Assembly: GCF_028826105.1 (NCBI RefSeq)
Contig: NZ_JAQGPL010000001.1
Span: 3,994,501 to 4,058,500, forward strand
Source of the DNA: Paenibacillus humicola
GTDB lineage: Bacteria > Bacillota > Bacilli > Paenibacillales > Paenibacillaceae
Direction of reading: 5' to 3'
DNA: 64,000 bases
Numbering within the stretch: the stretch's first letter is position 1; every line of letters begins with the position of its first letter. A program made the position numbers and the translations under genes. The notes beneath the pieces are model-generated. The model did not search any database, was not told where the DNA came from, and saw nothing but the letters and a program-made list of their open reading frames with translations. Below are positions 1 to 8,559 of this stretch, piece by piece.

Positions 1-74
1 GATCCCGGCTCATACGCCCACCTACTTTATATCAGAATTTCATATATTTACTATCCCGTCAAGTCAAATATAGG

Positions 75-2264
75 TTAAGCATAGGAATCGTAGATGCGGT
101 TTCGTCTGGCTCTCTCCTCCGGGCTGAGTCTTTGTGCGTCTGCAATTTCATAGCCGCCAAAGGTATCGTACAGCCTCGACGAAGGGTCGATTTCCACATA
201 CGTGCACCAGGGCAGCCAGTGGTAGCGGCTTTGCAGCGTTTGGCTGGTAAAGTTGCCGCTTTCGTGCCCCAGGCCGGGCATGATGTACCCGACACTGCCG
301 TCCACGTCATTGGACTGCCGGGTGTTCTTGTGGATGAACTCGGCAAAATCGAGATAATGCTCGTCGCCCGTAATCAGATACAACCGGTAATAGGTATACG
401 AGCATGCGGCCATATAAACGTCGGCGCCCCCGCCGATCGTAATGATGCTCTGTCCGCTGATCGAATAGTTGTTGAACGGATGCTTCGGCCAAAGAGTGCG
501 TACCGGGAATTTCCAGGCGTACGTCCAGGTTTCGGTATAATCGGCGGCGCCGATCGCGCCTTCCAGCCATTTGTCCTCGCCGGTCAGATCATACAGAGCA
601 AGAAAACCGAATAAAGCGTAGATGCCGGCTTCTTTATCCTGGATATCCATGTTGTCGCACGTGCCGCCGCGGTATTCCAAGTTCCTATAATTGTTTTCGA
701 ATGACCATTCGCCCGCCTTGACGGCTGCGGTTTTATATCTTTCGTCGCCGGTCGCCAGATAGAACTGGACCAGGAAACGAATGACGCTCGGCGTGTTGGA
801 TTTGGAGTTCATGCGGATGGAATTGTCGGTATTGTACGCGCGGTAAAAGCTGCCGTCATCGTTCTGGATGTCAACCAGCCAATCCGCGGTCCTTCTGCAA
901 AACTCGAGCCAGGCCGGCCGTTCGTCGCCCTTTTTGCGCATATAGAGGGCCGCGTCCAAAATAGCCTCGATCCCGTCGGCAAGCATGCGCACATAGTGCG
1001 GATACGGCTCGAACCCCTCGATGTTGGGATTGTAGCACATGTGCGGCAGTCCGGATTCGGTCATGGCCGTCCTCACCCAAAAATCGATGACGTTTACGCC
1101 TTTTTCCAAGGCTTCCGGCACGTTTTCCTTGTCGCCGTAGCGAAGCAGCTGGTAGCCGATACCGGGCTGCTGCCCGACAAAGCCGAACTGGAAGGATACG
1201 CAGGAGATGTCCATATCGGGCAGCTGGCAGGCAAAGGGCAAACCGTACGAATCGCCGTATTGCCGCGTATATTGGGCAAGCATCTTCATGCAGTTGTGAA
1301 AATGGCGCTCGTTATCCACATCGAACAGCCCGTCGCGCAGCCGGTCGTAGGCGATTCGCCAATTGTCTGTCATCATCCGCTGGAAGCTGCCGTAATGGCT
1401 GAAGTTTACGGCCACCGCGTAATGCTGCTCAAAGCCCGCTTCCACAGGGTGGTTCACGCGCTGGAACGTTTTTGATTTCTTGTTGTAGTCGAGGCCCGCA
1501 TACTGATTTCTTCGGGGCATCTGCCCGTCGCAGCCGGGATACACATAATCGATCGACAGGCCGTCGATTTTCGCCTCGAATGGTTTGCGCACGGCAAACC
1601 CGTAATACATATAATTCAAGGTCCTGCTTTCCGGCCTGCTCATGCCGATGGCGCCGGCGGTCATGTTCGGGTCGACGTTGTTTTCGGATCTTACAATATC
1701 CACTGACGGCATCGTGACGTCTGCGGCCCAGCGCGAAAGAGCCGCCGTTTCTCCCGACGCGATGTTTTGCATGGCAAACAAAGGCAGGGCGTAGCAAGTT
1801 TCCATACGATAGAAATATTCGCAATCCAAATCTTTGCCCATCGCGTAATCGGGCGCGAATTCGTTTTGCTTATACCAAACGCCGGGCGCAAAGCAGTTAT
1901 AGTCGTGCGTATCGTCCGATTCCGCCATCGCAAAGGAGATCTTGGTGGAAAAACCAAGATCGTCCCCTGCCTTCAGCACCTTGACGCTCCGGCTCACCTT
2001 GAAACCGGAGCCGGCCCTTTCATAAGTATCCGTAAAGGAAAATTCGGATCCCGAGGGAACGGTTAAGGTGCCTTTGGCGATGATTTTATCGCCGGAAACG
2101 GCAATCTCGGCGTATGCGCCGTCGTAAAACTCGCTGACGGCAAAGGCGGTCTTCACCGTCACGAACATCGGGCGTCGGTTGAAATAAAGGAGCCTGCCGT
2201 CTTTTTGAACCTCAAGACCTCCCTCCTTAAAGCTGATGGTATAGCCGCCGCTTGCCAGATTCAT
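75..2264 (-). CDS. Six-hairpin glycosidase-like protein, family unknown
   Basis: A 729-residue cytoplasmic protein without a signal peptide. The first third is beta-rich; from about residue 300 it has repeated aromatic-rich helical hairpins, with segments reading WLVDIQNDDGSFYRAYNTD and YLATGDERYKTAA, as in (alpha/alpha)6 barrel glycosidases. I do not recognise the exact GH family and assign no substrate. It is the last gene of the operon that starts at 12145 and holds GH120, GH51 and esterase genes, so a role in trimming arabinoxylan-type oligosaccharides is inferred from context only. The ATG is preceded by AAAGGAG at 8 nt, which supports the start. A non-catalytic role or a polysaccharide lyase-like activity is not excluded. 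Confidence 0.7.
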   Translation of the reverse strand: MNLASGGYTISFKEGGLEVQKDGRLLYFNRRPMFVTVKTAFAVSEFYDGAYAEIAVSGDKIIAKGTLTVPSGSEFSFTDTYERAGSGFKVSRSVKVLKAGDDLGFSTKISFAMAESDDTHDYNCFAPGVWYKQNEFAPDYAMGKDLDCEYFYRMETCYALPLFAMQNIASGETAALSRWAADVTMPSVDIVRSENNVDPNMTAGAIGMSRPESRTLNYMYYGFAVRKPFEAKIDGLSIDYVYPGCDGQMPRRNQYAGLDYNKKSKTFQRVNHPVEAGFEQHYAVAVNFSHYGSFQRMMTDNWRIAYDRLRDGLFDVDNERHFHNCMKMLAQYTRQYGDSYGLPFACQLPDMDISCVSFQFGFVGQQPGIGYQLLRYGDKENVPEALEKGVNVIDFWVRTAMTESGLPHMCYNPNIEGFEPYPHYVRMLADGIEAILDAALYMRKKGDERPAWLEFCRRTADWLVDIQNDDGSFYRAYNTDNSIRMNSKSNTPSVIRFLVQFYLATGDERYKTAAVKAGEWSFENNYRNLEYRGGTCDNMDIQDKEAGIYALFGFLALYDLTGEDKWLEGAIGAADYTETWTYAWKFPVRTLWPKHPFNNYSISGQSIITIGGGADVYMAACSYTYYRLYLITGDEHYLDFAEFIHKNTRQSNDVDGSVGYIMPGLGHESGNFTSQTLQSRYHWLPWCTYVEIDPSSRLYDTFGGYEIADAQRLSPEERARRNRIYDSYA

Positions 2265-2376
2265 CGCTATTTCTCCTTTTTCCGTTCATATTCCGGTTCT
2301 TAGCCGAGACGCAAATTCAAACCCGACCTATGTCTTCTGTAAATACATCTTGATGACCGCTTAAACGTATGCTGCG

Positions 2377-3909
2377 TTAATTCACCTTTTCTGCTGCCTT
2401 AAAATATTGCTTCACCAGGAACCTCATCAGCTCGCCCGGCCGCTCCTTCGCAAACTCGGGCCGGTCTCCGAATACCATACCGTAGGGCGCCTCTGCCGTG
2501 TACGGATCCCACTGCGGCAGCTCCTCTCCGGTGGCATCGGTTCCGTTCGGATTTCCGGTACGGATGAAATTCGCCCAATAGTTGCACATTTGGCGGGCCA
2601 GATCGTAATGCTTGCCGACAAACGGCCGCCAGCATTTGGCAAGCGTCTCGAAGAAAAACCACAGATCCACCGAGTGGAACGTGCCGGGATTGTCCCATCC
2701 CGGAATGTCCGCGTCGAAGTTGTAATAGTACAGCGGCACATCGGCGCCGGAATCGGCATTGGCCTGCGCGGCAACGCGGATCGCGTATTCGATGCCGTTC
2801 ACCGAAGCCTGTTTCAATACTTCATCCAAGCTGCCCGACTGCGCCTGGCACAGGGCCAGATATTCGCCGGCGGCGTCGCCGAACAAGTCCGCCGCCATCT
2901 GCTTGAATTGTTCCAGCGTCGCAGCCTTCGGAACGCTGAAAAATTCGGAGGACGTGTGGCCTGCAAGCACCGGCACCTTCCAGCGTTTGTTTTCAAGGAA
3001 GCGTTCATATGCGCTGCCTACATTAAACACGTGATCGACAACGGTGCCCCAGTGGCCCTTATATTCCAGCGATTTATCGCGGATGTATACCGCATCCAGC
3101 TTGCGGGCTTCCGCAAGCGAGGAGACGCCGAGAAATTCAAAGAAGGTCTCGCCTTCGCGTTCGGCTTCCGCCAGCGTGCGCCTGGCTCTGGGCGGGCGGG
3201 TTCCGGGGTACAGCGCGGTGAACATGCCGCTTTGAATAATCGCTTTCTGAAAGAGGCCTTCGTTCTGAGGCGAAGTAAGCTGGCTCAGAACGCTCGCGCC
3301 GCCTGCGGACTGCCCGCCGATCGTGATGTTGTCCGGGTCGCCTCCAAAAGCCGCGATATTGCGCTTCACCCATTGCGTACCCGCCTGCTGGTCGAGGTGG
3401 CCGAAGTTTGCGGGCGCTTCCGGAGCCTCCGCCGTCATTTCGGGATGGCATAAAAATCCGAACGCGTTCAGGCGGTAGTTAATCGTGACCACCACGATGC
3501 CCCTGCGGGCGATGCGCTCGCCGTCAAACTCCATCTCGGCCGTATGCCCGACCTGCAGACCTCCGCCGAAATACCAGACAAACACCGGCAATTTCTCGTC
3601 CGCGCTGCGCGCAGGCGTCCATACGTTCAGGTAAAGACAGTCCTCGTCCATGGGGATATCGGGATCGACCGACCATTCCCTTGTATAAATATTTTTTTCG
3701 TCGATCACCGTCTTGGCCTGCATCGAGATCGGCGCGAAGTCATAGGCTTTGAGCACGCCGTCCCAATCGGCCGCGGGCTGCGGAGCGCGCCAGCGGTTAT
3801 CTCCTACGGGCGGCGCGGCGAAAGGAACGCCTTTAAAGCTGGTGATCCGCGGGTCGGCGGCCGGCAGTCCTTGAACGACGCCATTTTCGATGTTCACGAT
3901 TCTAAGCAT
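2377..3909 (-). CDS. Type-B carboxylesterase (para-nitrobenzyl esterase family)
   Basis: A 510-residue alpha/beta-hydrolase of the carboxylesterase/cholinesterase family, of normal length for that family. Seen: EDCLYLNVW near residue 90, an oxyanion-hole FGGG near 115, the nucleophile elbow GGQSAGG with Ser201, and a downstream FHSVDLWFFFE segment that fits the catalytic His. There is no signal peptide, so it probably acts in the cytoplasm on imported esters. Being between a GH51 arabinofuranosidase and a six-hairpin enzyme in one operon suggests removal of acyl groups such as acetyl or feruloyl from xylan oligosaccharides; the actual ester is not readable from sequence. RBS AAGGGAG lies 9 nt before the ATG. 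Confidence 0.88.
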   Translation of the reverse strand: MLRIVNIENGVVQGLPAADPRITSFKGVPFAAPPVGDNRWRAPQPAADWDGVLKAYDFAPISMQAKTVIDEKNIYTREWSVDPDIPMDEDCLYLNVWTPARSADEKLPVFVWYFGGGLQVGHTAEMEFDGERIARRGIVVVTINYRLNAFGFLCHPEMTAEAPEAPANFGHLDQQAGTQWVKRNIAAFGGDPDNITIGGQSAGGASVLSQLTSPQNEGLFQKAIIQSGMFTALYPGTRPPRARRTLAEAEREGETFFEFLGVSSLAEARKLDAVYIRDKSLEYKGHWGTVVDHVFNVGSAYERFLENKRWKVPVLAGHTSSEFFSVPKAATLEQFKQMAADLFGDAAGEYLALCQAQSGSLDEVLKQASVNGIEYAIRVAAQANADSGADVPLYYYNFDADIPGWDNPGTFHSVDLWFFFETLAKCWRPFVGKHYDLARQMCNYWANFIRTGNPNGTDATGEELPQWDPYTAEAPYGMVFGDRPEFAKERPGELMRFLVKQYFKAAEKVN

Positions 3910-3966
3910 GGTTGATAACTCCCTTCATATGATGGTTCATTCGGTTTCGCGGTAAATCGGCGCGGT

Positions 3967-5568
3967 CTACTTCGTAAGGCGGATTACATTCCACGAAAGC
4001 TTTTTTGTAACGGCGGACACTTTGCCTTTTTCCATCTTGGTACCTGTATTATTCATGGGCTGAATCGCATCCTGACGTTCGAAGCTGTTTCCCTGCTGCA
4101 GATCGCCGGTATACATCTCGATATGTCCGGAGAGCTTATAACCGTCAAACCCGCGAACGTCCAGGTTAACCTCGATGTCATCCTCGATTCCGCGGTTGAC
4201 GATGAAGATGCTGACCTCGCCCCGTTCCTCATTTTGCACGGCGGCTGCTTCGATGGCCTGAACGTTTTCGTACGCGTGGCATTGATTGGAGCCTGAAAGC
4301 GCGAATTGCTCGGTGTTAAAGGTCGGGCCGTCGACTGCGGGAAGGATTGAAACGCCGCCGCGGGTCAGTTTGTTCATCTGGTAATAAGGATAATAGGATG
4401 CGTTCTTCCATACATGCGCGCCGTTAAAAGCAAGAGCGTTTCGAATGCCGCCGGTCATGCAGCCGATCTTGATACGGTCCGCGTGGCGGAGGAAAGTCAG
4501 CATCACCGATGCCATGGCAAGGGCGTTGAGCATTTGATGGGAGCTTGGTCTGCGCTCGACATAATGCTCCGGGTCGTATCTCGTGAAGACATTGTCCCTG
4601 GGAGCAAACTGGGCGTAGCTCTTGGTTACGTCCTGCCAGCCTCTGCGCCCGAAGAGAACCTCGCTCTGTCTGCCGAAGCTCGCGCCGTATTCGTCGAAGG
4701 AGATGTACATTTTTTTGGGCGTACGCAGCTTGGTCTGCAAATAATCGCAGACGGCGACGGTGGTTTTAATGTACTCCTCCAAGACCGAGGAGATGTTGAG
4801 ATAGGCCGCAATGTCTCCCTCCGGTGCGGAGTGGTAATGGTGCAGGGAGACGTAGTCGACCGATTCGTAGCACTGCTCGAGCGCCGCCATTTCCCATTCG
4901 GGGAAATGCTTGTGATGGTCGGAGGTACCGGCAAAAACAGTTTCAGCCTGGTTGTCGATCCATTTGACCATCTTGGAAATCTCATGGGTCCGAATGCCGA
5001 AGCCGACAGGGTCTTTCTCCCAGGAGCCGATCTGCCAATGGCCGTCCATTTCGTTCCCGAGATACCAGGTTTTGATCGGATAGGGGTCCGAATGCCCGTA
5101 CTTCCTGCGCAGGTCGGACCAATACGTGCCTCCGGGATGCCGGGAATACTCCACCAGGTGCGCGGCGCTTTTGATCCCTTCCGTACCGAGATTGATGGTG
5201 TACATCGGATCGGTGTTGACCCGCTTCGTCCACTCCAAATATTCGTCATGGCCGATAATATTCGGCTCGATCTGGAACCAAGACAGGTCCAGCTGTACCT
5301 TGCGGTTCTCGACCGGTCCGATGGAATCCTTCCAGTCCCAGCCCGAAACCCAGTTCCCCCCGGGAAAACGAAGGGCCGGAAGATCAAACTCCTTTACCGC
5401 GTCGATGACATCCCGCCGAAAACCCATGTCGTCCGCGGCCTGGTGCTTGGGATTGTAAATACCTCCGTAAACCCAGCTGCCGATCGGCTCAAGAAACGCG
5501 CCGAACAGACGTTTATCCACTTTGCCGATTTTATAATCCGGATGTACCGTAACGCTCGCCTTTTTCAT
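3967..5568 (-). CDS. GH51 alpha-L-arabinofuranosidase
   Basis: Retaining alpha-L-arabinofuranosidase, 533 residues from the chosen start, typical of the intracellular GH51 family. The acid/base motif GNEMDG places Glu173, and the nucleophile region MYISFDEYG places Glu293. A C-terminal beta-sandwich follows the TIM barrel. It should release arabinose from arabinoxylan- or arabinan-derived oligosaccharides. An in-frame upstream extension of 21 residues is open, but the ATG at 5568 has AAAGGAGG 8 nt before it and starts MKKASVTVHP, so the shorter form is favoured. No signal peptide. It sits between two esterase genes in the arabinoxylan operon, which fits sequential deacylation and debranching in the cytoplasm. 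Confidence 0.93.
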   Translation of the reverse strand: MKKASVTVHPDYKIGKVDKRLFGAFLEPIGSWVYGGIYNPKHQAADDMGFRRDVIDAVKEFDLPALRFPGGNWVSGWDWKDSIGPVENRKVQLDLSWFQIEPNIIGHDEYLEWTKRVNTDPMYTINLGTEGIKSAAHLVEYSRHPGGTYWSDLRRKYGHSDPYPIKTWYLGNEMDGHWQIGSWEKDPVGFGIRTHEISKMVKWIDNQAETVFAGTSDHHKHFPEWEMAALEQCYESVDYVSLHHYHSAPEGDIAAYLNISSVLEEYIKTTVAVCDYLQTKLRTPKKMYISFDEYGASFGRQSEVLFGRRGWQDVTKSYAQFAPRDNVFTRYDPEHYVERRPSSHQMLNALAMASVMLTFLRHADRIKIGCMTGGIRNALAFNGAHVWKNASYYPYYQMNKLTRGGVSILPAVDGPTFNTEQFALSGSNQCHAYENVQAIEAAAVQNEERGEVSIFIVNRGIEDDIEVNLDVRGFDGYKLSGHIEMYTGDLQQGNSFERQDAIQPMNNTGTKMEKGKVSAVTKKLSWNVIRLTK

Positions 5569-5639
5569 CAAATGACCCTCCTTTCTCGATTCGGCGGCTG
5601 CTCCCGCTTTTGTGCGCTTCTGTTCGTCCATCGACGGCT

Positions 5640-6500
5640 TTAATCGGGAACGCTTTCATGCTTTGGCTTTCGGACGTATGGAATCGCCCTGTGGTGTTCT
5701 TGCTCGACGGCCGGCGTGTCTACCGTCTTGATTCCCTTGAGAAAATAATCCAGGAATTCTCCCATGATATCCGTTACAAGCCTGCCCCCGAACGCATGCA
5801 CGGCTCCCGGTATCAAATACATCATGACCGGTACGCCCGCTTTTTCCAGGGCATTTCGCAGAAGTCTTGAATGTTCGGGGGATACCGAAGGGTCCTCCGA
5901 TCCATGGAGGATGAGAAACGGCGGCTCGCCGCCGTTGATGTACGTCAAGGGACTCGCCGCCGCTGCAAGGCCCAGTCCCTCTTTCGACGTTACTGGCGCT
6001 CCGAGCAGTTCGGCGGCGCCATTATTTGGCTTCTCCTCTTTGTCTTGATAGGATAACGGCAGACTTGTTGGCCCGCACATGTCGACCACGGCCTGTACGC
6101 TGTAATCTCCCTCAGCGGTTTCCCAGTCTCGTTTGCCTGCGGATACCCCCAGCAGTGCACTCAAATGTCCTCCCGCGGAATCTCCGGATACCGCTATCGT
6201 TTCTCCATTATATCCGTATTGTCCTGCATGCTTTTTCAAAAACAGCAGCGCCTCTTTCAGATCCAGCATCTGGGTTGGAAATTGTCCTTCGTCGCTGTAC
6301 CGGTAGTCCACCGCCGCAACCGCATACCCTTTCTCCAGCATCGGCATGGCAAGGTTCCATGTCCGGTTCAGTTCCTTCCAGCCGCCTCCATGAATCCACA
6401 TGATCAGCGGAGGATTTTTTTCCTCGGGAAGAAAAAGATCCAAATACAAGGTACGGGTTTCCGCTTGTTTGTACGGTATGTTTCGATATTCCTTCATCAT
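5640..6500 (-). CDS. Alpha/beta hydrolase, BD-FAE/acetyl-esterase type
   Basis: A 286-residue alpha/beta-hydrolase of the hormone-sensitive-lipase/BD-FAE type. Seen: oxyanion motif HGGGW at 37-41, nucleophile elbow GDSAGG with Ser108, and a likely triad completed by Asp203 (HGSEDPSV) and His235 (GAVHAF). Known relatives are acetyl-xylan and feruloyl esterases and small-ester lipases. There is no signal peptide. It lies downstream of a sugar ABC permease pair and upstream of GH51 in the same direction, so deacetylation of imported xylo-oligosaccharides is the best inference. It is unrelated in sequence to the type-B esterase two genes downstream, giving the operon two esterase folds. Confidence 0.87.
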   Translation of the reverse strand: MMKEYRNIPYKQAETRTLYLDLFLPEEKNPPLIMWIHGGGWKELNRTWNLAMPMLEKGYAVAAVDYRYSDEGQFPTQMLDLKEALLFLKKHAGQYGYNGETIAVSGDSAGGHLSALLGVSAGKRDWETAEGDYSVQAVVDMCGPTSLPLSYQDKEEKPNNGAAELLGAPVTSKEGLGLAAAASPLTYINGGEPPFLILHGSEDPSVSPEHSRLLRNALEKAGVPVMMYLIPGAVHAFGGRLVTDIMGEFLDYFLKGIKTVDTPAVEQEHHRAIPYVRKPKHESVPD

Positions 6501-6604
6501 CGCACCTGCTTTTCCAAATTCATGCAGCCCTAACCGGTTCCCCGCAGAATCCGGACGACTTCCCGCATGTCAAAGCAACTGGGCCAACTTCTTTTTAAAC
6601 GGGA

Positions 6605-7516
6605 TCAGGCCTTGATGGCGCCGATCAGCATACCTTTGACAAAGTGTCTTTGCAGAAACGGAAATACAAACATGACCGGGAGCATCGTTACAATGACCGC
6701 CGCCATCTTCATCCCTTGCGAAAACTGCTCGGTTTGCACGTTCGAAACATTCATCTGCGCACTGATCTGGGAATCGATCACGATCGACCGTAAAGCAAGC
6801 TGCAGGGGAACCAGATCGCCTCTTCGGATGAAAATCATCGCATTAAACCATTCATTCCAGCGGTCCACCGCGTAGAACAAGATGATGGTCGCGATGATCG
6901 GCATGGATAAAGGCAGGATGATTTTAAACAGGATCCGCCATTCGCCCGCCCCGTCAAGCTTGGCCGACTCCATAAGCGAGATCGGCAGCGTCGTGAAATA
7001 GTTCATCATAATGATTAAATAAAAGGAATTCACGCCATAAACAAGCACGACCGACCAGATCGTATTAATCAAATGCAGCTGCTTCATTAACAGATACAGC
7101 GGGATAATACCGCCGTTAAACAGCATCGTAACCGCAACAAAATAGACGAGAAACCGCTTAAACGGAAAATCGGGCCTACTGAGTCCGTATGCCATGCTGG
7201 TCGTCAGGAACATATTGATCGGCAATCCCAATCCGAGGATCAGCAGCGTCGTTCGAAAACCGATCCATATGCGTCCGTCGGCAAAAAACGCCTTGTAGTT
7301 TTCAAACGTAACGGTGCTTGGGATTAATAACAGCGTTGTTTTCAGGTATTCCTGCTGGGTTGCAAAAGATGTCGCAACCACGTTGATAAACGGTAATATG
7401 ATGGCGGCGGCAAAGGATGTGAGGATGACGAGCAGAATAATATCCAACGATTGCAGCTTGTTGTTTCTTTTGCCGCTCCGATAACCTTTTTTCAGTAAGG
7501 GTCTGGCCTCTTCCAT
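6605..7516 (-). CDS. Carbohydrate ABC transporter permease, LplC/AraQ family
   Basis: Inner-membrane permease of about 303 residues with six hydrophobic segments. The EAA loop is visible as ESAKLDGAGEWRILFKIILP, the contact site for the ABC ATPase. The C-terminal LPVMFVFPFLQRHFVKGMLI is characteristic of the LplC branch of the MalG/MsmG permeases. An upstream in-frame ATG at 7537 exists, but AAAGGGA 7 nt before the ATG at 7516 favours the shorter form. It pairs with the LplB-type permease immediately upstream and with the lipoprotein at 8560. No ATPase is encoded nearby. The transported sugar is inferred from context to be a xylo- or arabinoxylo-oligosaccharide. Confidence 0.92.
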   Translation of the reverse strand: MEEARPLLKKGYRSGKRNNKLQSLDIILLVILTSFAAAIILPFINVVATSFATQQEYLKTTLLLIPSTVTFENYKAFFADGRIWIGFRTTLLILGLGLPINMFLTTSMAYGLSRPDFPFKRFLVYFVAVTMLFNGGIIPLYLLMKQLHLINTIWSVVLVYGVNSFYLIIMMNYFTTLPISLMESAKLDGAGEWRILFKIILPLSMPIIATIILFYAVDRWNEWFNAMIFIRRGDLVPLQLALRSIVIDSQISAQMNVSNVQTEQFSQGMKMAAVIVTMLPVMFVFPFLQRHFVKGMLIGAIKA

Positions 7517-7544
7517 AGTCACATCCCTTTCCCGCATGTACTCG

Positions 7545-8528
7545 TTATGTCCGAACCGATTTCTTCGCGGACGGAAAAAGACCTTCCGAGCCCAGCCATT
7601 TACAGACGCGGTCGGCGAACAGCAGCAGCGCCAGGTTGATGACGGCTCGAAACAAGCTTACCGCGCTTGAAAACGAGAAATCGGCAGCGGACTGAAACGT
7701 AACCCGATAAATATACATATCCAGGATTTCGCCGGCTTTGGCGGTTGCCGCATTGCTGAGGTTAAAAATCTGGTCGAAGCCGGCCGTCATCAGATTGCCG
7801 ACGGTTAAAATCAGCATCACGACAATCGTGCTTTTAATCCCCGGAAGCGTGATATACCACATCGTCTGCATCCGGGTCGCACCGTCGAGCTGGGCGGATT
7901 CGTACTGTTCCGTTTCAATGCCTGCAATCGCCGCCAGAAAGATGATCATGCTCCACCCCGACGACTTCCAGTTGTCCGTCACATACAACAAGGGCTGGAA
8001 TATTTTCGCCGATCCGAGGAAATTGACCTCATGCCCGCCCAGCATTTTGATGATCCCGTTTACGATCCCCTGCGTATCGAGCGAGTTGATCATGACGATG
8101 GAGACGATAATCCAGGACAAAAAGTGGGGGAACGTATAAATGGTTTGGATCACCTTCTTATATCGGCCCAGCCGCAATTCATTCAGCATTAAGGCTAAAA
8201 TAATCGGAAGCGGAAACTCGAACAGGATACGGCCTGCGTTAATCCACAGCGTCCTCCAGACCGATTCCATAAAAGCCGGATCCCGAAAAACATAGTCGTA
8301 ATTGACGAATCCGACCCAAGGACTGCCGAAAATCCCGAGATTGGCTTTATAGGTTTTGAACGCCAAGAATAACCCGTACATCGGAATATAAGCGAAAATG
8401 ACATACCATACGATGCCCGGCAGCATCAGCTGGTAGCTTTCTCTTGACTTCCATATCCGGCGTATTAAAGAGGCTTGATTCTTCTCGATCAAGGACGCCT
8501 TCTTCTTTTCCGCGATTATATTTTCCAT
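7545..8528 (-). CDS. Sugar ABC transporter permease, LplB family
   Basis: A 327-residue permease of the LplB/MalF type. After a hydrophilic N terminus it has six membrane segments, and the EAA loop reads ESAQLDGATRMQTMWYITLP. The start ATG has AAGGAG 7 nt upstream. It lies 28 nt upstream of its LplC partner (7516) and 31 nt downstream of the solute-binding lipoprotein (8560), the usual order being binding protein, LplB, LplC. Together they form an importer for an oligosaccharide, probably released from arabinoxylan given the GH120, GH51 and esterase genes in the same operon. Substrate is inferred, not shown. Confidence 0.92.
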   Translation of the reverse strand: MENIIAEKKKASLIEKNQASLIRRIWKSRESYQLMLPGIVWYVIFAYIPMYGLFLAFKTYKANLGIFGSPWVGFVNYDYVFRDPAFMESVWRTLWINAGRILFEFPLPIILALMLNELRLGRYKKVIQTIYTFPHFLSWIIVSIVMINSLDTQGIVNGIIKMLGGHEVNFLGSAKIFQPLLYVTDNWKSSGWSMIIFLAAIAGIETEQYESAQLDGATRMQTMWYITLPGIKSTIVVMLILTVGNLMTAGFDQIFNLSNAATAKAGEILDMYIYRVTFQSAADFSFSSAVSLFRAVINLALLLFADRVCKWLGSEGLFPSAKKSVRT

Positions 8529-8559
8529 ATCTCAACTCCTTCTGCCGTCCTGCCCCCCG

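Noticed and set aside
2407..3453. 348-codon plus-strand frame opposite the carboxylesterase
   Set aside because: Arginine-rich shadow of a well-supported gene with clear catalytic motifs; no ribosome site.
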